Positions 7,648 through 13,765 of a stretch of DNA of 14,890 bases are shown piece by piece. Both the position numbers and the translations under genes were made by a program. Source of the DNA: Deltaproteobacteria bacterium (GTDB lineage Bacteria; Desulfobacterota_B; Binatia; UBA9968); NCBI GenBank assembly GCA_016193385.1, contig JACPSF010000148.1, positions 1 to 14,890 of the forward strand, in the 5' to 3' direction. The notes under the pieces were generated by a model. That model was given only the letters and a program-made list of their open reading frames with translations, did not search any database and was not told where the DNA came from. The number at the start of each line of letters is the position of its first letter. Position 1 is the first letter of the stretch.

Positions 7648-8631
7648 TTACTTTTGTAGACCGATTTCCTTAAAGAAGCCGTTATCCTCCAGGCTTCTTA
7701 CCAGGCTTAGGTCGACAAAGTCATCCGGATTGGCCGTTTTTGCCTTGGGATGGGTGCTTTGTTTGAGGGTTTCGATAATTCCCTCCCGGGTGGGATAGGG
7801 GGGTCGTGCCACGTAGTCTAGGGCATACTGGTAAGTGGTCTCAATGATCTCGCCGTCGTTCTCCCTCGTGTACTTTTGAAGGACTTTCTTGGCGAAGGCC
7901 TTGTCGGTGATCATCTTCTGTATGCCTTCGGAGTATCCCCGCAGGAAGTTCAGGACCACATCCCGGTGGGTTCGAATATACGGTCGCGTCGTAACGATAT
8001 TCGTGTGAGGGAAGTAGACTCCGGCCTTGGCCATATCGATCAGGATCCGGGCGCCGGCATTTTTAGCCCGCAGGTTGGTGGGCGAAGAAAACGGCGCAGC
8101 GACAATGAGCCGCTTTGAAATGGCCGCTGCGAGCTCGGGCATTCCTCCTATCTGGAGAAAGGTGACGTCTTTTTCAGGCTGCAGACCGTGCTTCTGAAGA
8201 ATATAGCGCATCGTGAAATCGGTCGAAGAGCCAAAGCGTGTAACCCCGACGGTTTTCCCCTTCAGATCCTCGATCGATTTGATCTCCGGCAATGCCATCA
8301 AATAGAAGGCGGGCACATTGGCAACCCCTCCGATAAAGAGGAGGTCCGCACCGCTCAGATTCGCGTTGACCACAGGCGCGCCTCCGGTTAAGGAAATTTG
8401 GGAGTCGCCCGACAGCATGACCCTGACTACCTGGGGGGCGCTTGGGATGTAGACCAGCGTCACATCGAGCCCGTATTTTTGGAAACTATTTGCCTCGGCT
8501 GCTGTCCATAACGCAGCATTGATACCGCTGATGGCGGGATAGACCACATTGAGTTTAGGTCGAGTCTGAGGCCAGGCCGGATGAACAGCCAGGCATAAAA
8601 AGGACAAGGCTGAAAGTAGAGTCCTCCGCAT
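7648..8631 (-). CDS. NMT1/THI5-like periplasmic solute-binding protein, paralogue
   Basis: This is a 327-residue receptor of the same family as its downstream neighbour. An N-terminal signal peptide covers about 21 residues, with cleavage near AWP-Q. Shared landmarks are 'LNVVYPAISGINAALWTAAE', 'FQKYGLDVTLVYIPSA', 'LKGKTVGVTRFGSSTDF' and the ending 'DFVDLSLVRSLEDNGFF'. The two are clearly homologous but well diverged (roughly a third or more identical by eye), so they probably bind different ligands. It is the first gene of the minus-strand transport run. Its ATG has an appropriate GGAG 6 bases upstream, and a consensus-like -35 lies in the 58-bp divergent gap shared with polX. No ABC permease or ATPase is encoded in the window. 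Confidence 0.9.
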   Translation of the reverse strand: MRRTLLSALSFLCLAVHPAWPQTRPKLNVVYPAISGINAALWTAAEANSFQKYGLDVTLVYIPSAPQVVRVMLSGDSQISLTGGAPVVNANLSGADLLFIGGVANVPAFYLMALPEIKSIEDLKGKTVGVTRFGSSTDFTMRYILQKHGLQPEKDVTFLQIGGMPELAAAISKRLIVAAPFSSPTNLRAKNAGARILIDMAKAGVYFPHTNIVTTRPYIRTHRDVVLNFLRGYSEGIQKMITDKAFAKKVLQKYTRENDGEIIETTYQYALDYVARPPYPTREGIIETLKQSTHPKAKTANPDDFVDLSLVRSLEDNGFFKEIGLQK

Positions 8632-8648
8632 TGCCGTCTCCGTTTCCG

Positions 8649-8677
8649 AGGCTATCTACTTTAGAAAATCTTGTCAA
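8649..8677 (-). promoter_or_regulatory. Candidate promoter for the transport operon
   Basis: In the divergent gap, the minus strand carries a perfect TTGACA (8672-8677), a 17-base spacer and TAGCCT (8649-8654). The -35 is excellent and the -10 poor. Transcripts would begin about 10 bases before the ATG, close to the Shine-Dalgarno, so the leader would be very short. Confidence 0.35.
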
Positions 8678-8689
8678 TCTCTGGAGTGG

Positions 8690-10438
8690 ATGCTAAACGT
8701 AAAGACGATGCGCAATACGGAATTGGCCCAGATCTTTCGCGAAATTGCTCTCTTTCTCGAGATGCAGGGGGTTCAGTTCAAGCCGCGCGCTTACGAGAAG
8801 GTGGCTTACGCTCTGGAGGCGCTCGAGGAGCCGGTGGCGGAACTCTACAAGCGAGGAGGGATCAAGGAGCTGCGCAATATTCCGGGAGTGGGCCAGGCCA
8901 TCGCTGAAAAGATCGAGGAGATCATCCAGACCGGTAAGCTCAAATATTACGAGGAGCTGAAAAAAGAGACGCCGGTGGATGTTCGCGGCCTCACGGCGAT
9001 CGAGGGAGTGGGGGCCAAGAGCGTCAAAGTCCTCTACGAGACGCTGGGCGTGAAAGAGGTAAGCGACCTCGAGCAGGCGGCCCGCGCCGGAAAGATTCGC
9101 GGCCTGCCCCATTTCGGTGAGAAGATGGAACAGAAGATCCTGAAAGGGATCGAGTTTCTCAAGCAAGGGAGTGGGCGCTTTCCTCTCGGCAGTGTGTTTC
9201 CTTTAATCCTCGAAATCGAAGGCCGTTTGCGCAGCCTGCCGGAGGTCGAGGCGGTGGCGGTGGCGGGCTCGGTGCGGCGGCGCAAGGAGACCGTGGGGGA
9301 CGCGGATCTCCTCGCGATCTCCTCGAAGCCGGGAAGCATCATGGATTATTTCACTTCGATGCCCGAGGTGATGCACGTCCACGGTAAAGGCATGACCAAA
9401 ACCATGGTCAAGCTGAAGAACGGGATGGACGTTGATCTCAGAGTCGTGCCCAAGGAGAGCTTCGGGGCCGCGCTGAGCTATTTTACCGGCAGTAAAGACC
9501 ACAACGTGGCGCTGAGGCGCATCGCGCAAGAGAAAGGGCTCAAGCTGAACGAGTACGGGCTCTTCCGCGGTGAGAGACGGATCGCCGGGGAGACGGAAGA
9601 GGAGATCTACAAGGCCCTGGGGTTACTCTATATCCCGCCGGAGCTGAGGGAAAATCAGGGTGAGATAGAGGCGGCCAAGAAGGGCGAGCTCCCCGACCTC
9701 GTAGAGTACGGCGAGCTGCGGGGAGACCTGCAGATCCAGACAACCTGGACTGACGGGGCGAACTCGATCGAAGAGATGGCCGAGGAGGCCAAGCGGCTGG
9801 GGTTGGAATACATCGCGATCACCGACCATACCAAGAGTCTAGCCATGACCGGAGGGTCGGACGAGAAGAAGCTGCTCAAACAGATGGAGGCGATCGACAA
9901 AATCAACCGGACACTCAAGGGGATCAGGATTCTCAAGGGGGCGGAGGTCAACATCAACAAGGACGGGACCCTGGACATCAAGGACGAGGCGTTAAAAAAA
10001 CTAGATGTCGTCGGTGTTGCCGTCCACTCCCACTTCAACCTCTCCCGCGAAGAGATGACCGAAAGAATCATCCGGGCGATGCGCAATCCCCACGCCGACA
10101 TCCTCTTTCATCCCACCGGTCGCGTGATTCAGAAGCGAGAGCCTTACGATGTCGATATGGACGCGATCATCAAGACCGCGAAGGAGACGGGAACGGTATT
10201 GGAGGTCGATGCCTATCCTGATCGCTTGGATCTCAAAGACGAGCATATTCGCAAGGCGGTGGAGGCGGGGGTAAAGCTCGTGATCGATTCCGACGCCCAC
10301 AGCGTCAATCACATCCGCTTTCTGGAATTCGGCGTGGCCCAGGCGCGCAGGGGATGGGCGAAAAAGAGCGACGTTCTCAACACCCGGCCGCTAAAAGAGT
10401 TTCTGAAAGGGCTTAAAGGCAATTTGTCCAAGCACTAG
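8690..10438 (+). CDS. polX: DNA polymerase X with PHP domain
   Basis: The product has 582 residues, the usual length of bacterial PolX, a gap-filling repair polymerase with 3'-5' exonuclease activity. In order: an N-terminal 8-kDa-type region; helix-hairpin-helix motifs 'IPGVGQAIAEKI' (64-75) and 'IEGVGAKSVKVL' (104-115); the nucleotidyl-transferase signature 'GSVRRRKETVGDADLL' with catalytic D204 and D206, and the third aspartate D249 in 'MDVDLRV'; then a PHP domain from about 343. PHP metal ligands are visible as D379-H380, E419, H446/H448, H474 and D535/H537. The first motif, however, reads GDLQIQTTWTDG, with Gln350 where a His is normally expected. An ATG at 8708, giving an 'MRNTELAQIF' start, is an alternative; the 8690 ATG has a GGAG only 3 bases away. 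Its end overlaps the convergent hydrolase gene by 4 bp. Confidence 0.96.
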   Translation: MLNVKTMRNTELAQIFREIALFLEMQGVQFKPRAYEKVAYALEALEEPVAELYKRGGIKELRNIPGVGQAIAEKIEEIIQTGKLKYYEELKKETPVDVRGLTAIEGVGAKSVKVLYETLGVKEVSDLEQAARAGKIRGLPHFGEKMEQKILKGIEFLKQGSGRFPLGSVFPLILEIEGRLRSLPEVEAVAVAGSVRRRKETVGDADLLAISSKPGSIMDYFTSMPEVMHVHGKGMTKTMVKLKNGMDVDLRVVPKESFGAALSYFTGSKDHNVALRRIAQEKGLKLNEYGLFRGERRIAGETEEEIYKALGLLYIPPELRENQGEIEAAKKGELPDLVEYGELRGDLQIQTTWTDGANSIEEMAEEAKRLGLEYIAITDHTKSLAMTGGSDEKKLLKQMEAIDKINRTLKGIRILKGAEVNINKDGTLDIKDEALKKLDVVGVAVHSHFNLSREEMTERIIRAMRNPHADILFHPTGRVIQKREPYDVDMDAIIKTAKETGTVLEVDAYPDRLDLKDEHIRKAVEAGVKLVIDSDAHSVNHIRFLEFGVAQARRGWAKKSDVLNTRPLKEFLKGLKGNLSKH

Positions 10439-11310
10439 GCTTTGAGGTGTTGTTTGAAGAATTCGAGCGTTCTGCCCCAGGCTTCTTTGGCCGCTTCAGG
10501 ATGGTAAACGGCAGGCCGGTCGTCGTTGTTGAAGGCGTGCTTGCCACCGGGAAAGATCTTGTAGGTATAAGACTTGTTGTATTTCTTCATGGCCTCTTCA
10601 GTAGCCGCGACCCCTGCGTTTACTCTCTGGTCTTCTCCGCCGTAATGGGCAAGTACTGGGGCCTCGATGTTCTTGACGAGGTCAAGCGGTCTTGGACTGA
10701 TGCCGTAGTAGATGACAACGGCCTTGAGCCCGCGAACCTGCGTGGCGATGAAAAACCCCCCACCTCCTCCCCAGCAATAACCTACAATCCCTAGGCGATC
10801 GCCCCGGACCTCAGGGAGCCTCTTCAGATAGCTTAACCCTGCGTCACTGTCTTCAGCCATGACTTCTGGTGGTGCCAGCTCATCTATGTTCCTAAGACCG
10901 GCCCCCGTTGGGTTAGCCACAGGGGTCCCACCGTGGCGGGAGAGGTAGTCCGGGGCAAGGGCTACATAACCCTCTTTCGCGAAGCGGCGTGCCACGTCCC
11001 GAATGTGCTCGTTGAGTCCGTTCCACTCGTGGACTATGGTTATTGCAGGGTATCTGCCAGAAGTCTTCGGCCGGCTCAGGTACCCATAGACGATACCAGC
11101 ACGCCCAGGAAACTGAACCATTTCAGAAGCAAGCTCCGGATCATTAGGATCAACTTGAGCTGCGTGAAGCGGTGGGGTCAGTAAGGAATCGAGCAGGGAG
11201 TTTGCCGCCGCCAGGCTCCCGGTGATCGCGACCGCTTTAAGGATGAAATCCCGGCGGGTGATTTTTCCTTCTTGGTACTCGCGTAACAGTTCTTTGATTT
11301 CTTCTGGCAT
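10435..11310 (-). CDS. Exported dienelactone hydrolase family protein
   Basis: This is a 291-residue alpha/beta hydrolase of the dienelactone hydrolase family. The N-terminus (17-50) is a Tat signal: 'ITRRDFILKA' with twin arginines 19-20, then a hydrophobic stretch and an A-x-A-type site near 'LHAAQ'. Catalytic residues fit a Cys-His-Asp triad: Cys179 in 'GYCWGG', Asp227 in 'GGEDQRV' and His258 in 'GGKHAF', with Glu95 in 'HEWNGL' corresponding to the glutamate that shields the thiol in this family. It probably hydrolyses an ester or lactone in the periplasm. The ATG has a good Shine-Dalgarno (AAGGAG, 6 bases). It lies 22 bp after the original stop of the isochorismatase gene (remnant at 11333-11381), so before the cassette insertion it was probably the next gene of that operon. 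Its stop overlaps the convergent polX stop. Confidence 0.93.
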   Translation of the reverse strand: MPEEIKELLREYQEGKITRRDFILKAVAITGSLAAANSLLDSLLTPPLHAAQVDPNDPELASEMVQFPGRAGIVYGYLSRPKTSGRYPAITIVHEWNGLNEHIRDVARRFAKEGYVALAPDYLSRHGGTPVANPTGAGLRNIDELAPPEVMAEDSDAGLSYLKRLPEVRGDRLGIVGYCWGGGGGFFIATQVRGLKAVVIYYGISPRPLDLVKNIEAPVLAHYGGEDQRVNAGVAATEEAMKKYNKSYTYKIFPGGKHAFNNDDRPAVYHPEAAKEAWGRTLEFFKQHLKA

Positions 11311-11332
11311 GACAGTCTCCTTATTTCACACC

Positions 11333-11381
11333 TCAAAATTTAATCATATCGATCCTGGTTAAAGTCACCGGCTTTGCATAA
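11333..11381 (-). pseudogene. Severed 3' end of the isochorismatase-fold gene
   Basis: Read on the minus strand from the G|TT at 11381, this segment encodes the residues YAKPVTLTRIDMIKF followed by TGA at 11333-11335. The first base of the segment (11381) completes the preceding glycine codon. It directly continues, in frame, the truncated isochorismatase ending NNPG (13173-13175) when the 1,792 bp in between are removed. The pattern K-x-V-T-L-T-x-x-D-M-I-K-F resembles the last residues of that family. It is no longer translated with its gene; it now lies 22 bp before the dienelactone hydrolase start. I infer it from frame, position and sequence pattern together. Confidence 0.88.
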
Positions 11382-11438
11382 CGTCCGGCTTGACGCGCGC
11401 CCGCTTCGCGGGCGTCGCTGTCCACGCCGTGGTTAGAG
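11376..11438 (-). repeat. attC-like site of cassette 2 (downstream cassette)
   Basis: This 63-bp imperfect palindrome follows the gene at 11443 by 4 bp. On the minus strand it runs from CTCTAAC (11432-11438, the RYYYAAC-type core) to GTTATGC (11376-11382, the GTTRRRY-type core). In between are a 3- or 4-base spacer, an inner arm GGCGTG paired imperfectly with CAAGCC, and a 7-bp central hairpin CGCCCGC/GCGGGCG with a GAA loop (minus strand). The arms are of unequal length (9 versus 6 bases), as expected for a folded attC with extrahelical bases. The right-hand TTATGC belongs to the interrupted host gene, as it would after crossover at G|TT. It has no T-tract, so it is not a standard terminator. 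An alternative is a repeat copied along with the gene. Confidence 0.72.
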
Positions 11439-12277
11439 AGCATCATTGAAGCGGGGCCACAACCACGCCGCGTACTCCAGCCCTCTCAATCGCGGCTTTG
11501 ACCAGTCCCTCGGACTTCGCGCCCTCAACGAATTTGCGCGCGTAGGCCATTCCAAGGTCCCGCCCCTTCGGGATGGCCATAGCCACCGGGTCGGCGGTAA
11601 AACGACCGTCGAGAACTCGGAAACCGGGCACCTGATTCAACAATTCGAACAGGCTTGGCTTGTTGCCAGCAAATACGTCTGCTCTCCCGGATTTCAGCAC
11701 CTCCAATGTGGCAGCGATGCTTGATGCTCGGACCACCACGGCATTTTTTAGCGTGCGAGAAAGAAAGATATCCGCAAGGCCCTTCTCCTGTATGGCAACT
11801 CGAATCCCGGGTCGATCCACATCAGCCATTGTTGAGATGGAAGAACCGCCAGGGATGAGGTAGCCTAATTCGACTTCCAGGTGTGGCGCGGCGAAATCCA
11901 GGTCCTTCGCCCGCACAGGACTAAACGCAATAGAGGCGACGTCCCAACCGCCGGATTTGCCGCTGGCGAGAAGTGCCGCGACTGATGGGTACACGACCGG
12001 CTCAAACGGAACCCCCATGCGCCGGGCCAACTCTTTTCCGAGGTCAAATCCCACCCCTTTCATCTCACCCGATGGGGAGTCCCGCACCACGGATAAGGGA
12101 TTTCCCAGGTACAGCCCAACCCGAAGCTTTCCGGTTGGGGCCAAGGCCTGTCGCGCTTCCGGAGTAGGCGCGATGTGGATGCTCGCACAGCCCGTAAGCA
12201 GCAGTCCAAGTATCGCAGTCATCAGCCAGTGAGTCGTTCGCATTGCGTCCTCCCTTGAAGTTAACGTTGCTTTCTAA
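11382..12277 (-). mobile_element. Integron-type gene cassette 2, 896 bp
   Basis: The unit runs on the minus strand from TTAGAAAGCAACG (12277 downwards) through a ribosome binding site and the lipoprotein gene to the last G of its attC-like site at 11382. Its length is identical to that of the adjacent unit, and the boundaries of homology between the two fall exactly at GTT cores. It is a single-gene, promoterless-looking unit with only 34 bases between its edge and the start codon and 4 bases between stop and attC, which is typical cassette compactness. Confidence 0.7.
11443..12243 (-). CDS. Family 3 solute-binding lipoprotein (cassette gene 2)
   Basis: The product has 266 residues. Residues 1-18 are a lipoprotein signal with lipobox L-L-T-G-C, so Cys19 would be lipidated. 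The rest resembles a small family 3 extracellular solute-binding protein (PBPe/SBP_bac_3 fold, amino-acid ABC receptors): 'GKLRVGLYLGNPLSVVRD' at the first strand, 'GFDLGKELARRMGVPFE' in place of the usual helix, 'GGWDVASIAFSPVRAKDLDF', and the hinge crossing near 'DRPGIRVAIQEKGLAD'. No matching ABC genes are adjacent. The ribosome binding site is GGGAGG with a 5-base spacer. The neighbouring cassette encodes a paralogue of the same length, about three quarters identical by hand alignment (63 of 266 positions differ). The ligand is unknown. Its location inside a cassette and 3' attC-like site suggest transfer. Confidence 0.9.
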   Translation of the reverse strand: MRTTHWLMTAILGLLLTGCASIHIAPTPEARQALAPTGKLRVGLYLGNPLSVVRDSPSGEMKGVGFDLGKELARRMGVPFEPVVYPSVAALLASGKSGGWDVASIAFSPVRAKDLDFAAPHLEVELGYLIPGGSSISTMADVDRPGIRVAIQEKGLADIFLSRTLKNAVVVRASSIAATLEVLKSGRADVFAGNKPSLFELLNQVPGFRVLDGRFTADPVAMAIPKGRDLGMAYARKFVEGAKSEGLVKAAIERAGVRGVVVAPLQ

Positions 12278-12334
12278 CGTCCGGCGTGACGCGCGCCCGC
12301 GTCGCGGGCGTCGCTGTCCACGCCGTGGTTAGAG
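12272..12334 (-). repeat. attC-like site of cassette 1 (upstream cassette)
   Basis: This is a second copy of the 63-bp imperfect palindrome, 4 bp after the stop of the gene at 12339. On the minus strand it runs from CTCTAAC (12328-12334) to GTTAGAA (12272-12278). Here the outer TCTAAC/GTTAGA arms pair perfectly, the inner arms GGCGTG/CACGCC pair perfectly, and the central hairpin has a 7-bp stem and a 3-base loop. Spacers are 3 and 4 bases. Over the 57 bp that belong to the cassettes it differs from the other copy at two positions only, one in the inner arm and one in the loop. The sequence between the two arms is asymmetric (9 against 6 bases). Confidence 0.75.
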
Positions 12335-13173
12335 AGCATCACTTGAGTGGGGCAACAATCACGCCGCGTAAACCGGCCCTCTCAATCGCGGCTTTGACCA
12401 GACCCTCGGACTTCGCTTCCTCGATGAACCTACGCGCGTACGCCACTCCGAGGTCCCGTCCTTTGGGCATCGCCATAGCGTGCGGATCGACGCCGGGCCG
12501 ACCATCGAGCACCCGAGAACCAGGCAACTGATTCGACATTTCGAACAGGATGGGCTTGAGGCTGCCCATTACATCTGCTCTCCCGGATTTCAGCGCCTCC
12601 AATGCGCCAGGGTTGCTTGATGCTCGGACCATCACGGTATTTTTTAGCGTGCGAGAAAAAAAACTGTCCGGGCCGGACTTCTCCTGCACGGCAACTCGAA
12701 TCCCGGGCCGATCCACATCAGCCATTGTTGAGATGGAAGAACCGCCAGGGACGAGGTAGCCGAATTCGACTTCCAGGTGCAGCGCGCTGAATTCCCACTC
12801 CTTGGCCCGCGCAGGACTAAACCCAACAAAGGCGACGTCCCAAGCGCCGGATTTCCCGCCGTCGAGAACGGCTCCGACTGATGGGTACAGAACCGGCTCA
12901 AACGGAACCCCCATGCGCCGGGCCAACTCTTTTCCGAGGTCAAATGCTACCCCCTTCATCTCACCCGACGCGGAGTCCCGTATTACGTTTAAGGGATTGC
13001 CAAGCTGGAGCCCAACGCGAAGCTTGCCGGTTGGAGCCAAAGCCTGTCGCCCTTCCGTTGTCGGGGCGGTACTGATGCCCGCACAGCCCGTAAGCAGCAG
13101 TCCAAGTATCGCAGTCCTCAGCCAATGAGTCGTTGGCATTGCGTCCTCCTTTGAAGTTAACGGTGCTTTCTAA
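12278..13173 (-). mobile_element. Integron-type gene cassette 1, 896 bp
   Basis: The unit begins on the minus strand at TTAGAAAGCACCG (13173 downwards), immediately after the host's GG. It carries the lipoprotein gene at 12339-13139 and ends with the G at 12278 inside its attC-like site. The leader of 34 bases, GTTAACTTCAA and the Shine-Dalgarno are nearly identical to those of cassette 2 (two differences in 38 bases, including the ATG). Left-edge homology between the two cassettes starts exactly at GTTAGAAAGC; the bases before it differ (host CCTG versus attC GGAC). Confidence 0.72.
12339..13139 (-). CDS. Family 3 solute-binding lipoprotein (cassette gene 1)
   Basis: The product has 266 residues and is colinear without gaps with the protein encoded in the adjacent cassette. 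The lipobox is L-L-T-G-C with Cys19 as the lipidation site. The family 3 binding-protein landmarks are kept: 'GKLRVGLQLGNPLNVIRD', 'AFDLGKELARRMGVPFE', 'AWDVAFVGFSPARAKEWEF' and 'DRPGIRVAVQEKSG'. Differences from the paralogue concentrate in the 84-112 region and in residues 145-210, around the second lobe, while the signal peptide, the 114-135 strand-loop region and the C-terminal 'AKSEGLVKAAIERAG' are nearly constant; this suggests changed ligand specificity with a conserved scaffold. The Shine-Dalgarno is AAAGGAGG with a 5-base spacer. The start lies 30 bp after the premature stop of the isochorismatase frame, so it may be read from the cytochrome operon promoter. Confidence 0.9.
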   Translation of the reverse strand: MPTTHWLRTAILGLLLTGCAGISTAPTTEGRQALAPTGKLRVGLQLGNPLNVIRDSASGEMKGVAFDLGKELARRMGVPFEPVLYPSVGAVLDGGKSGAWDVAFVGFSPARAKEWEFSALHLEVEFGYLVPGGSSISTMADVDRPGIRVAVQEKSGPDSFFSRTLKNTVMVRASSNPGALEALKSGRADVMGSLKPILFEMSNQLPGSRVLDGRPGVDPHAMAMPKGRDLGVAYARRFIEEAKSEGLVKAAIERAGLRGVIVAPLK

Positions 13174-13760
13174 CCAGGGTTATTCACCAGATGGTACGCT
13201 GTATATTGCTCGATGTAGGTGTTCTCGGCCGACATTCCTTCCACAGGAACGATAACCTGAAACCCTCTCTTTGCGGCCTCGGTGCCAGTGAAAAGGACTG
13301 CCCCATGGGCAGCGGTTCCCACGATAATCACAGTCTTGATTCCTTTATCCTTCAGGATTTTTTCTAGCTCCGTCCCATAGAACTTGTCCGACAGTGATCT
13401 GACCAGCGGTTCTCCCCCTAGCGGAGCCACCTCAGGCAAGATGTCGGCTACAGGCCCAGCTCTGCCAAGGGAATAGATGACCGGCACCTTTTGAGCTCTG
13501 GCTTGGCTGAGAAGATTTTGGATCCTGGGGACCGAATCAACGCAGCGTGGCCTCCGCTCGGCGTTACAGTTCGGCTTTGTTATATCCAGGATGAGGAGGG
13601 CTGTTATTTTAGGGTCGATCGTTACCGGCTTCAACGCGGGGGCCGGCGGCGCCTTCACGGTGGCCCATTCATCCACAATCGTCTGGGCGGACGCCAAGCC
13701 ACCGGTTAAAAAAAGAAGAAGGCCGATCACCGGGACAATCTCCCGCAAAGGTACCGCCAT
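13170..13760 (-). CDS. Isochorismatase-fold exported protein, 3'-truncated by cassette insertion
   Basis: From the ATG at 13760 (GGAGG, 5-base spacer; a longer frame to 13838 has no such site) the product has 196 residues. Residues 1-25 form a Sec signal peptide (cleavage ASA-Q). The mature part is an isochorismatase/cysteine-hydrolase fold with catalytic Asp59 in 'ALLILDI', a Lys126 in 'SDKF' and 'IIVGTAAHGAVLFTGTEAA'. In that last motif the usual nucleophilic Cys is replaced by Ala154, so hydrolysis by the standard mechanism is doubtful. It ends abruptly at NNPG with a TAG created by the cassette core GTTAGA; 15 residues found at 11333-11381 would restore about 211 residues. It follows a cytochrome c' by 29 bp. 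Whether the shortened protein folds is unknown; only the last strand or tail is missing. Confidence 0.85.
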   Translation of the reverse strand: MAVPLREIVPVIGLLLFLTGGLASAQTIVDEWATVKAPPAPALKPVTIDPKITALLILDITKPNCNAERRPRCVDSVPRIQNLLSQARAQKVPVIYSLGRAGPVADILPEVAPLGGEPLVRSLSDKFYGTELEKILKDKGIKTVIIVGTAAHGAVLFTGTEAAKRGFQVIVPVEGMSAENTYIEQYTAYHLVNNPG

Positions 13761-13765
13761 AATTT

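Larger units (their letters stand above)
11382..13173 (-). mobile_element. Two-cassette insertion in the isochorismatase gene (1,792 bp)
   Basis: This is the whole inserted segment. Removing it joins GG (13174-13175) to TTATGC (11381-11376) and restores an open frame: GGT TAT GCA AAG CCG, then on to TGA at 11333. The host is thus cut at G|TT on the minus strand, the position used by integron integrases, and only GTT is shared by both outer ends. No integrase, transposase or terminal inverted repeat of the whole segment is present, so mobilisation must depend on an integrase elsewhere, or is past. A transposon with a 2-3 bp target duplication (TT or GTT) is a weaker alternative. Confidence 0.72.

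Noticed and set aside
11376..11438. GC-rich hairpin as an intrinsic terminator
   Set aside because: No T-run follows on either strand; the paired outer TCTAAC/GTTAGA ends and unit boundaries at GTT fit an attC-like site better.
11382..13173. Insertion sequence or composite transposon
   Set aside because: No transposase and no inverted repeats at the ends of the whole segment; both genes are receptors. A 2-3 bp direct repeat (TT or GTT) could be a target duplication, but the G|TT boundaries and palindromes are explained by cassette insertion.
11382..13173. Plain tandem gene duplication in place
   Set aside because: It does not explain why the pair sits inside another gene whose frame is restored exactly when both units are removed.
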